Below, one piece after another: positions 37,081 to 47,300 of a stretch of 64,000 bases of DNA. The translations under genes and the position numbers were made by a program. Each line of letters opens with the position of its first letter. Position 1 is the stretch's first letter. The DNA is from Morinoia aosen (lineage: Eukaryota > Arthropoda > Malacostraca > Amphipoda > Talitridae), in the NCBI GenBank assembly GCA_030386875.1, contig CM059569.1, positions 49,019,842-49,083,841 on the forward strand, read 5' to 3'. The notes under the pieces are model-generated. The model worked only from the letters and a program-made list of their open reading frames with translations. It did no database searches and was not told where the DNA came from.

Positions 37081-37567
37081 TGAACTTGTATTTGATTACG
37101 TACTTTTTCTGTATCGAGTTACCGGAAACGTTGTTTGGTCTGAGCGCGATGCCCAAATTTGAGTGGTGAGGTTCAAGTTTCAAGTTTTTCCGAGTTTCGT
37201 TGGTTCGTTTGTGGTGAATTAAAGTGAAGTTGCTAAAAACTGGTATAGTTTGTATATTCACGTGAGTAAAGTGTGTGACTTTGTATGGAGTGCTCGTGAG
37301 AGTAGTTTTTTTGTTGCGTGAGAGTTGAGACTGAGCATTGGACTTTGGTGTGGTGACTTGCAATTTTTGACTGAGGTGTTTTGACTGGTAGTTAAGCTTT
37401 CTTTGCATATAAAGAGTATAGTGTTTGACATTGTAGAGAGTGACTGTGAGTAGTAGGAAACGTTTTTGTTTCTTTTTTTTTTGATAACTTGATTTTCAGT
37501 AGATTTGGTGAGTGAAGACTCCTTCTGCCTGTGAAATTTGTACTGAGATAGAAGTCTGTGTCTGAGG

Positions 37568-38767
37568 ATGGCAAGAAATAGGACTGGTCGTAGGAAGGGA
37601 GGTGCAAGTGGAATGGATGAGGAGATTGAGTGCATGACTTGTAAAGAGTGGGTAGATATAGATGCATGCAAAGGTTTGAGAGAGATGAGTCGGAGGAAGT
37701 TGAATGATCTTGTGTTTACGTGCTAGAAATGTTTGAATGACGAGAGAAAGAAGTTGGAAGAGGAGGTTGAGAGATTGACAATTCTGATGGTTGCTTTAGA
37801 GGCTGATTTGAAGGATGAAAGGAAGTTGAATGAAGGAAAGAATGAGAATGGTGCAAATGCAGTGAATGAAGAGGTAAATGGTGGTGGTGCAAGGAGTACA
37901 AATGAAGTGGATGATGGTGCAAGGAGTGCAAATGAAGTGGATGATGGTGCAAGGAGTGCAAATGAAGTGGATGATGGTGCAAGGAGTGTGAATGCAATAA
38001 ATGAAGTGAATGGTGGTGCAAATGTGCCAGATGAGAGTAGAAGGATGAATGAGCATGATGAAAGAAGTATGAATGGGAAGAGAGTGAAGGAGCAACCTGT
38101 TGATATGCCACATGAGGTGCAGGCGCCTGTAGTGGAAGTGAATGTAAGGAAGATGGATGGAAAGAGTGATGTGAGTGGAAAAGTTGAACGAAAGAGTAGT
38201 ATGAAAGGGAGAGTGAGACCTACGATTAGAATATGTGGTGACAGCATGGTGAAGAATGTGGATAGGTTTGTGAGTATGACTGACCGTAGTGGATGTACGA
38301 GCATGAGAGGAAAGGGAGTGAATGAGATTTGTAGGCATGCTGAGGAAGTGATAGATGGAATGGATGAAGGGATGGTTGTACTGCAAGGAGGTGGCAATGG
38401 ATTGCTTGAATGTGGGAGAGAGCGTACGGTGAATGCAATTATGAATGTTGTTGAAAGGGCGCGAAAGAAGAATGTAAGAGTGGCTGTGACCAGTCTGCTG
38501 AGAAGGCCTGCATGTGGTGAGGAGTATGAAAGGGTGCGAAAGGAGGTGAATAGGGAAGTGCATAAAAGGATCATGAGTATGAAAGCTGAGAGTATGAGAA
38601 AGCGTGAAATGGGTTCCAGCTTCCTTGATATGGATAACCTGATCCAGAGTGGGTGTTTTCGTGGAGATGGAGTCCACCTTACTCAAGAAGGTGAGATGAA
38701 ACTCTCCAGGAGATACATCCAGTGGATTGGGTGTACTCATATTGTAATGGAAGGTGGAACTGGATGA
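37568..38767 (+). CDS. LINE ORF1: PHD-like zinc finger plus esterase domain, one in-frame TAG
   Basis: From ATG 37568 the frame encodes a basic start, then C22-x2-C25 and C34, and after a TAG codon at 37724-37726 continues with K-C (C52-stop-K-C55), completing a PHD-like cysteine pattern. A TGG-to-TAG change is the simplest explanation. Next come a coiled-coil segment (ERKKLEEEVERLTILMVALE), an acidic linker with three near-identical ten-residue repeats (GARSANEVDD, 37905-37990), and an SGNH-hydrolase/esterase domain with ICGDSMVKNVD (Ser block), VLQGGGNGL (Gly/Asn block) and GDGVHLT (Asp-x-x-His block). The frame open after the TAG starts at 37733. ORF1 ends TGA at 38765-38767, directly followed by the ORF2 ATG. 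Confidence 0.88.
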
Positions 38768-41700
38768 ATGGAAAGCTGTCAGAGCAAAAATGAAAAATGT
38801 TGTGAATTGTCCAATAGTGTTGTAAGGTTTGGATGTATAAATGTGCGTGGATGGAATGCAGGAAAGTTAAATGACCTTGTAGCAGAATTTGAGAATGGAG
38901 ATTTGGATTGTGTTGGTGTAGTAGAGACCCAAATGCGTGATAGAGTCAGTTTAAAGTGTAAGGAGAGTAAGTACTACATGATTGGAAAAGGGCGTGTAAG
39001 TTGGAAAAAAAGAGGTGGTGGAGTTGGTCTCATTGTAAAAAATGCTCTAAATTGGAAATTAGAAGAAATTCCTGTTGGAAATGAACCTGAGAGTGAAGAT
39101 CTGTTAGTAATAAAGTGTGAAAGAATGCATGCCAGAGAATGTGTTATTGTGGTTGTATGCTATATGACAACTGATGGTATTTTAGCTCATCAAGAGAATG
39201 TAAAAAAGTATGAAATATTAAGAAGAATTGTGCAAGAGCATTGCAGATGCCCTCTGATTTTAATGGGTGATATGAATGGCCATGTTGGTATACTGGGTGA
39301 GCCTGTGAATGCAAATGGACAAAAATTGATTGATTTCTGTGATGAGAATGAACTTGAGAACCTAAATGTAACAATAGGAAATGGCTTGCATACATGGCAA
39401 AGCAGGGAATGTAAAACTGCAATTGACTATATGATAGTGAATAGTAGAGCAAGAGAGTGTGTCAAAGAAATGTTTGTAGATGAAGATGATTTTGATATTG
39501 ATAGTGACCATAAAATGCTTGTACTAGAATATAATTGGGGTGGAAAGGAGCCGATGCAGAAGGCCAGCAGAGTAAGAGAAAATTGGCGTATTAAAATGGC
39601 AAACTGGGAAGAATTTAGAAATGAATTGAGTAGATGTAACTGGAACAGGTGTGGAAATGTAAATGACCTAAATAAGGAGATTGCAAGAACCTTGTATGAT
39701 GTGGCAGAGCAAAAGATCGGTAGAATGAAATGCAGGAAAAGTACAGGGAATGCTAGGTGGTTTACGAGTGAGATAAAGGAAGAACGAACGAGAAGGAAGA
39801 CTTTAAATAAAAAACAACGCAGTATGAGGAAAATGTATGAAAGACGCAGAATTACTGAGGATGAATGGCAGAGTGTATGGAATGAGTACAAGGACCAGCA
39901 GAAGAAAGTAAAGAGAATGATCAATGAGGCTAGGGTTAAAGAAGAGAGACACCAAGTTGAAAATCTAAGAAAGAAAGGTCTAGATGGAATAAAAGATTGG
40001 TATAGGTTTATACAAGGTAATGATAGAGGTAGTGAAGTTCAAGTTGATGAATTAGTAGTCAATGGTTGCAGTGTACAAGATAGGATGCAAATGGTGAAAG
40101 CAGTTGAAGAATACTGGGAGGACATTGGTGGAATGAATGAGCAGGTTACAGATGATGAACCAATAAATTTTCTGATAGATGAACATGAACTGCAAATGGA
40201 AGACGAAATCACTTGTGAAGAGATTGTAAGTTTTTTGAAGAAAGTGAAAAATGGAAAGGCATGTGGCCCTGATAAGCTACCATATGAGTTCTATAAATGT
40301 GGAGGAGAGAGTGTAGTCAGTATGTTGAAATGTTTATTTGATGAGATATGGAAGAGTGAAAGAGTACCGGATGACTGGAACAAGTGTAATGTAGTTCTGT
40401 TGCATAAGGGTGGACATAAGAGTATGAAAGAACTTAAAAATTACAGACCAATTGCACTGGGTGACACCGTATGTAAGATCTTTTGTGGTATTTTGAATGA
40501 GAGAATGAAAAATTTAGTTGAGGAATTAGGAGTCCTGGGAGAAGAACAGAATGGTTTTAGGCAAGATAGACGGGGGGAGGATAATCTGTTTGTAGTGAGT
40601 GAAATAATTGAGCGAATGAAGAAGGATAACAAGAAGGTATATTTAGCATTCCTGGATATTGAAAAGGCGTATGACAGAGTGGATCGGGTTAGGCTGTTTG
40701 AAATTTTGAGAAAAGTTGGTTTTAGCAGAAAAATAGTGAACATTGTACAGAGTCTGTATGAGAACACAAGTGCTATCTACAGGTTAGGAAATTTGGAAAC
40801 AGGGCAAGTGAGGAGTGTTAGAGGAGTGAGACAGGGCTGTACTCTGTCCCCCCTGTTGTTTGGATTGTACACAGAAGAATTAGCAGTTCGACTGAGAGGG
40901 AGTGGTTTAGGACTGAAAGTTGGTAATGAGAGACTGAGCTGTTTGTTGTATGCTGATGATGTGGTTGTGGTTAGTGAATGTGGTCATGAACTACAAAGGA
41001 TGCTTGACATTGTGAATGGATATAGTACAGATTTCAAGATGAACTTTGGTGCCGATAAAAGTAAGGTCATGGTTATAAATAGTGATGAGACTGATAGAGA
41101 CAGACTGTGGAATATTGGAGAAATCAGAATAGGTAGAACAAAAGAATACAAATATCTAGGTTGTATGATGAGTGAAGATGGATGTACTAGAACTAAAGGT
41201 GAGAAAGTGGCTAAAGCAATGCAGTGGAGTGGACGGTTAGGTAGTGTGGCCAGATACAGAGCAAACAAGTACGAATGTGTGAGAGGAATGTGGAAGTATG
41301 TTGCTGTACCTAGTGTCATGTATGGTATGAGTGCTCTTGCCTGGAATGGAAGTGATCTTGAAAAGCTGGATGTGATACAAAATAAGGTAGGACGTGTAGC
41401 ATTGGGTGCTCCGAAATGGACAGCTACAGAAGCCATTAGAGGTGACCTAGGGTGGAGCCTATTTTCAGAAAGAATGATGAAAGCTGTGCTGAATTATAAG
41501 GTGAGAATTGAAAGAATGCAGAATAGCAGGTGGGTAAGGCGAATCTTTGAATGGAATCTGAGTGTAAGCTATTGGGAGAAAGTATGTTGGGGGCATGCAA
41601 GGAAACTCAGTATGCAAAAGATTATTCATGTTAGAATTGGGAGACCTGTGGATGACTGGAGTTTAATAAATGTAGGAGGTGTAGGGCCTGAGTGGGACCG

Positions 41701-42184
41701 CAAGAGGTGGAAGAAAGAGATTGAGAGACGAACAAAAGAGTATGGATTGAATAAGTGGAAGCTTAGCATGATGCGCAAGCCTACACTTAACTGGTATATG
41801 AAAAAGAAAGCACCTAAGTTTGAGCTGTTCTATGATGGTAGTTTTGGAAGTCAACTCTTGTTTGCTGTGAGATGTAAGTCATTGAGTGTGAACAGACGTA
41901 CATGGAGATGGAATGAGAATAATAACAGATTATGTCAGCAGTGTAATAGTGGAGTAGAGGAAACAATTGAGCATTTAGTGCTGGAATGTAGTAAGTATGA
42001 GCAAGAGAGAGAGAGTTTTATGAATGTGGTGTCTGAGCAGTATGGAGAGAATGAGTGGAATGCCAGATGTGCTGAAGATGATTGCGGTATGAGCTGTCTT
42101 GCTGGATTGGATCAGGAGTGCAATTTGAGTATCATCGAAGCTATGAAATTGTTTCTTGTGCGTGCCTGGAGTAAGAGACAGTGA
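38768..42184 (+). CDS. LINE ORF2: APE endonuclease and reverse transcriptase
   Basis: 1,138 residues, no interruption. Endonuclease domain (about 20-255): INVRGWN, catalytic E53 (VVETQM), D168/N170 in LMGDMNGH, IDYMIVNS, and SDH ending at H248. Reverse transcriptase (about 480-800): GKACGPDKLPYEFYK, KNYRPIAL, D630 in AFLDIEKAYDRVDR, GVRQGCTLSPLLFGLY and the catalytic YADD at 728-731. C-terminus: C1056-x2-C1059-x9-H1069-x4-C1074 knuckle as in many insect LINEs. The start codon abuts the ORF1 stop in the same frame (TGAATG), so translation probably depends on reinitiation or stop read-through. Confidence 0.96.
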   Translation: MESCQSKNEKCCELSNSVVRFGCINVRGWNAGKLNDLVAEFENGDLDCVGVVETQMRDRVSLKCKESKYYMIGKGRVSWKKRGGGVGLIVKNALNWKLEEIPVGNEPESEDLLVIKCERMHARECVIVVVCYMTTDGILAHQENVKKYEILRRIVQEHCRCPLILMGDMNGHVGILGEPVNANGQKLIDFCDENELENLNVTIGNGLHTWQSRECKTAIDYMIVNSRARECVKEMFVDEDDFDIDSDHKMLVLEYNWGGKEPMQKASRVRENWRIKMANWEEFRNELSRCNWNRCGNVNDLNKEIARTLYDVAEQKIGRMKCRKSTGNARWFTSEIKEERTRRKTLNKKQRSMRKMYERRRITEDEWQSVWNEYKDQQKKVKRMINEARVKEERHQVENLRKKGLDGIKDWYRFIQGNDRGSEVQVDELVVNGCSVQDRMQMVKAVEEYWEDIGGMNEQVTDDEPINFLIDEHELQMEDEITCEEIVSFLKKVKNGKACGPDKLPYEFYKCGGESVVSMLKCLFDEIWKSERVPDDWNKCNVVLLHKGGHKSMKELKNYRPIALGDTVCKIFCGILNERMKNLVEELGVLGEEQNGFRQDRRGEDNLFVVSEIIERMKKDNKKVYLAFLDIEKAYDRVDRVRLFEILRKVGFSRKIVNIVQSLYENTSAIYRLGNLETGQVRSVRGVRQGCTLSPLLFGLYTEELAVRLRGSGLGLKVGNERLSCLLYADDVVVVSECGHELQRMLDIVNGYSTDFKMNFGADKSKVMVINSDETDRDRLWNIGEIRIGRTKEYKYLGCMMSEDGCTRTKGEKVAKAMQWSGRLGSVARYRANKYECVRGMWKYVAVPSVMYGMSALAWNGSDLEKLDVIQNKVGRVALGAPKWTATEAIRGDLGWSLFSERMMKAVLNYKVRIERMQNSRWVRRIFEWNLSVSYWEKVCWGHARKLSMQKIIHVRIGRPVDDWSLINVGGVGPEWDRKRWKKEIERRTKEYGLNKWKLSMMRKPTLNWYMKKKAPKFELFYDGSFGSQLLFAVRCKSLSVNRRTWRWNENNNRLCQQCNSGVEETIEHLVLECSKYEQERESFMNVVSEQYGENEWNARCAEDDCGMSCLAGLDQECNLSIIEAMKLFLVRAWSKRQ

Positions 42185-42854
42185 CTGGAATGAGCCAGTC
42201 AGGTAGAATGGTCAGTAATGACCCAATATGCCTGGGGATGGTGTTTTGACGCACTGGCTATCCCAGTGACGCCATCCAATGGCAGCTTGTGACGAGGATT
42301 GGTAAATCCTGAGTAGTTTAGTGGACAAGTCTGGTACCAGGCGCTGAACTCTTTGTGTGATAACTGTGGAGGGAATTGTAGGCCGTTACAAAGGCCCCGA
42401 CGCTGTCGGCCCTCAATTTCAAGTTCAAGTTCAAGTTCAAGATTTTGTATGAACTTTCATTATCTTGAATTCATAAATCACAGTGAATCTACTTCAATAA
42501 TCCGTATTATATTTGCAGTATTTAAATCAAGAATGAACTTGTTGTCTGAGTCATATTCTGTTAAGGGTTCAATAAGCTTATTCCTAGCATTTTACACATA
42601 TATACAAGAACTGAAAGTCTAGTGTCCCTTCTGCTCAGGTAGAATTGTTTTGTTTTGCTACTTCTCTTCATTGTTCTGTAGTGCCCTAGTTTTATTTTTT
42701 TGCAGCACTTTTTATTTTCTTTTATCTTTTTTTAAGCTCAGTGTTTTATGCGCACTGTGTGTGGACTCATTTTGTACTCTGATTTCCCATTCTTGTTTCT
42801 GTACTGAAAGGTGCCTTTTTCATGAACAAATTTTGAATTTAATAATCAAATTTT

Positions 42855-43626
42855 GGTCAATATAGAGTTTAACCCTTTCACAGTAATTCAAAATTCCATT
42901 CCAAAGAATCACTAAGGGAACACATTTAAAAACGTTTTACATGAATGACATTCTGCTTGCTGATGTGTTATTTTTGAGTTATTCAACTTTGAAATTTTCA
43001 TTCTCCATAGGAGTTTCAGTAAGTTTCACTTGAGCGGCAGCTGTTAGAGTACGTTTGGGTACTTCGTAATTTATTAGTCTACCCCGGGGAGCCTGAACCC
43101 ACTTCTAAGATGTTATAGTTAACAATGCGATAAAGGTTATTATCCAAAAATATTATATTTTAAAAATATTATGATATTAAATCTTAGGTATTCAATCCTA
43201 CGGTTTTGCTAATGTTCTAAGGGGGCCGCCATCTTGAAAGTGATGTCAACGGCATTTTGATTTAAGTCTTCACTACTCCAGTCTAGCAAATGTTTTTGGG
43301 TGAAACCTTTTTTGTGTTATTACTAAAACATCCTGGAAGTGGGCTCAGGCTCCACAGGATTGGCAAATAATAAATTATGCCATATATTGCAAAAACAATA
43401 ACTTTTGCCCTGCTCTGCGTGCTTGTGCCATTGTTGGAACACCCTCTATTTTTGCGCGCAAAAGCCATTTCATTAGCGCAGCTCCTATAACTTCAAAGTT
43501 AAATAACTAGAAAATAACGCATCAGCAAGCAGTATGTCATTCTTGTAAAACTTTTTAAATGTTTTTTTAGTGATTCTTAGAAACGGAATTTTAATTTCCG
43601 TGAAAGGATTAAACTCCATATTGACC
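42855..43626. mobile_element. MITE with about 145-bp inverted repeats, 8-bp target duplication (copy 1)
   Basis: Ends read GGTCAATAT...CTTTCAC on the left and the same, imperfectly, reversed on the right. Inverted similarity extends about 145 bp (shared AAGAATCACTAA, AATGACAT, CTGCTTGCTGATG). Flanks are CAAATTTT (42847-42854) and CAAATTTC (43627-43634), a 7/8 match for an 8-bp duplication as made by hAT-like transposases. 772 bp, no coding frame. Lies between the LINE and the nucleoporin start codon. Confidence 0.82.
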
Positions 43627-44306
43627 CAAATTTCTAATTTTGTTAATTATTGATGATTTCTTTATATGTCATATCTATGGTAGATTGAGTCACTTCAGCA
43701 TTGAAGGTATGAGAGATTTGCTGAGGTTCATTAACACTGTGAAAACTTTTCAAAGAAATTGAAGTTACTTGGGAACTGCCAGCAATAGAGAAATTAAGGT
43801 AAAATCCTCAAAATGGTGCAAAAAACCTGCAGGTTGATGTTAAGAGGTATCTAGTTAGTAGAACAAATTCTATAGTCTAGATATCAGTAAACTATTTTCA
43901 TGATTTTTAGGGCATTGAAAAATTATTTAATTTGCTATAAATTAATGTAACTTATGTTATAGGCACATAAATTATTAGTTACATAAGAATTGGGGAACAC
44001 AGATTTTGTTGAAGTTTGAAATACAATAAAAGTTTAAAATGTTGTATTCAATGGATGGATTCAAGCCTTCATTATATCATTCTCAATAGTAAAGTTGTTA
44101 TTAGGTATTATTGATACCTGTTGTGCTTTGCTACAGGATTATATAAATTTTTTATGTTACTATCAAATATTGAAGCATCTTTACAATTTACATTGTATGT
44201 AATAATTCCTATAATTTTAATTGATGAGCTTATTTCAGATCTAAATTTTTCCAGAGCATTATTACTTCATTTATTTTGAATTGCTGTAGAGTTAGCATTT
44301 GCCAAA

Positions 44307-47300
44307 ATGAATTTTGGAGCACCAGCATCTACTGCAGCCTCTTCTGCCAGCGGTGCATTGAATTTGAGTATGGGCGCAAGTACTACCCAGGGTGAGTATG
44401 GATCTGTGAATTATCTCAAGCTCCTCTCTGTTTCTATTCATTTCATTTAGCTTCAGTGATATGTGTTGATTTTTTATCTTTCATATTGGTGAAAATATCT
44501 TGCTTGCTAAAATGGAACTTCTATATCATTTTGCTCTATGGGAAATAATTCCCATACAATCTTTTTCAGCAAAGGAATAGAAAAATAGAAGTAAGTTTTA
44601 AATTAGTCAAGGTTTTTATTAGATCCACCCTAATATCGAGTGATTTAACGACATGAACGTAACGGACACAATGAACGCAAACACAACTCTTAATATTTAA
44701 TTTCAAGTACAATTTTAATTTTACGGCTAGCATTCGTTAACCAGATAATTGCCTTTTTTAAAAAATACTTTATTAAGTTGGTTATAAGTTAAGAGTTAAA
44801 AGGCCGCTTTTGCCCTAGGCATTAAAAAGTTAGCAGGCGCCGTAAATGACCACCGTCTAGGGCGCAGGCGTGGCGAGCACGAGACGCTGACGGGCTCCGG
44901 TAGTAGTGGTTGGTAGCGCTGGCTCCAATTGAAAGGCGGAATTTTAAGAACACGTAGACCCTTAGTTCCGAACAGAGGCAACACTTCAAGCAGTGGTAGG
45001 CAGAGAGCGAGTAACGCCGCGACTCAAGAAAAGGGCTGGAATAGTAGATAGAACCCCGCGTCGACACCTCTGGCACACGCTCCACCCTCAACTGCTAGGA
45101 AACAGAAATATTAGCAAAAGTCAAGGCAAAACAACGTAACTAACCAGTGAATTTCAAGTATAATGCAAATGCTACCTAATTTTTCAAGTTCTTGCTAGAT
45201 ATATACCTTAAAGCAACGGAGAGGCTAGCCTGTTAGAAAATAACTGGAACAGCTGAAACCTGGCTGCGACAACGGCAGCACCAGCAGAAGCCTCCTCCGG
45301 AGTATACTATAAAAAAACGTACAACATTAAACCCCAAATAAACCACGAAATTGATAAGTACGATATTTCACTTAAGAAGCAACATCACCAATGACAATGA
45401 AAATGACAATACAATACAAGTAAATCAACTAACCTGAGTTATTAATGCACTCAGTGATGATACGTTCAGACAGAAGGTTTAATTAAGGAAATTTAGAAAA
45501 AATCAGTAAGATATTAAGTGCTTCAAGCGGGAAGACAGTAAGAATAGTTGAGAGATTTTAGTTACTTGAGAAAGAAGTTAAAGTTAGAAGATCGCTCTGA
45601 TCCAGGCTAATTTAGCCCATCAAAAAGACGAACGACTTCAATAGTATTATTAATAGTAAGAGTAATTAACGCCACAAGGACGAGTTGGGAATTAATTCAT
45701 TGAAGTTTCAATGTTAATTTTAGTTAATTTTACTTGCTTGAAGCACCATAGGAAAATTGACACGATAGTCTACAAAATAAAAGTAATGAAATAATAGCAC
45801 AAGCACACAAAATAATAAACAGAGAAAAAGCAGTCAGGAAGAGGGTAGAGGATCTTAGCCTGAACTGAGTGCCACGGAACTAGCTGCGAACCACATCACC
45901 GAAGCGTAGGCCGACGCTGCAACACGCCTTTGTAAAGGCATAAACGGACGGATAAAAATGGCAGCTTAACCACTAAGCTAACCACTGCTTAATTTGACAT
46001 AACGTCATTAGGGAGTTGAGCTAACATCAGCTCTTAGAGGAATCATAATCAAGTCACCTATATGAAAATTCCGTACCTACGACCTCACCTGCAACCCTAC
46101 CGAAACATCTGAGCAACGACCAGCGAACGGCACCCCGACACCTACGCGGAAAGGTTGAAAGAGAAAAGCCACCTCGGAGACACCCAAACCGTTGTGGGGA
46201 AAATTTTCCCACAGCTCTACTAAAAGTTGAAGGAAATTATTGTATTTTGATGAGTAGTTTGCAATTACTATTATGTTCATTATGCTAACAGGATGACCAG
46301 CACATTGTTTAATGAATTTTTCCATAAGATTAAGACTGTTGAAATATGGTTTTTACTTTATAACTGTAGGGTCAAAAAAGTTTCATTAACACATTCACTA
46401 TGTATAGGTAAATATATATACCACTTGGTAAATTGCTCATTTATGACCCTATAACAGTGGCTACAATTTCACTGATTTCACTACCATTATTTAAATAAGG
46501 CTAGGACATACAAGTTAAAATGTTGTATAATTATATTTTTCCTGCTTGTTAGAAAGGATAAGGGTCAATATTTAATGCACTCACAGAATTTAAAAATTCT
46601 GTTCCAAAGAATCTCTAAAGGAATACATTACGGAACATTTCAGAGAAATAACATTTTGTTTGCTGATACATAGTTTTAGAGTTATAAACTTTGAAGTTAT
46701 AGGAACGTCATATATAACAGTAAAGAAACAGTAACGTAAATATGCTGTAATACAATTTTGACATGATGGTAGGTTAGATTAGGTTGGGTAACGTTAGGTT
46801 AGTTGAATAAACTAATCTAAATAAATCTAAAATAACTTAATTCGTCTATACTGACACTGATTTTTTTCCTGCCAAAATACTGCGCATGTTACAACAATGT
46901 AGATATGAGGCAGCCGACTATATAAGGTAATTCCTGAACGTAATTCATCTTATACCTGAAAAATTACACATCAGCAATCAAAATATCATTCATTTTGAAA
47001 GTTCTTAAATGTTCTTCTTTATTGATTCTTGGGAACCAAATTTTCCAATTTTGTGAGTGTATTAAAGTAAATATTGACCAGGATAAGAGTATAATCAAGC
47101 AGTAAAGAATAAAAGATGGCTTTTCAATTCTGCTTCTTCCAACTAAACTAAATTGGCCGTAGCAACCGTATAAATGTAGTGAACGTGTTGAAGAATTACA
47201 AAAACTGGTAGTTTGAAATGTGTGGGAGAAAGATTTATACTCTGAGAATGGCAGGGAAATGATATGTAGAAGTTAGGAAAGCACTTTTATTATAACCCCA

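Larger units (their letters stand above)
37100..42441 (+). mobile_element. CR1/L2-group LINE, nearly full length
   Basis: Non-LTR retrotransposon with a 5' UTR (start uncertain, about 37080-37160), ORF1 (37568-38767), ORF2 (38768-42184) and a 3' UTR of about 230 bp ending in four TTCAAG units (42418-42441), the short tandem 3' tail typical of this group. ORF1 combines a PHD-like zinc finger with an SGNH-esterase domain, a pairing known from CR1-like elements. ORF2 is open throughout. The single defect seen is an in-frame TAG near the start of ORF1, so the insertion is young. No target duplication could be defined. Confidence 0.93.

Noticed and set aside
37716-38740. Long minus-strand frames rich in Ser, His, Leu and Thr
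   Set aside because: They are antisense shadows of LINE ORF1, created by its purine-rich coding strand; no domain recognised.
44822-45091. 89-codon minus-strand frame in the GC-richer intron block
   Set aside because: No recognisable domain; GC-rich DNA yields such frames by chance.
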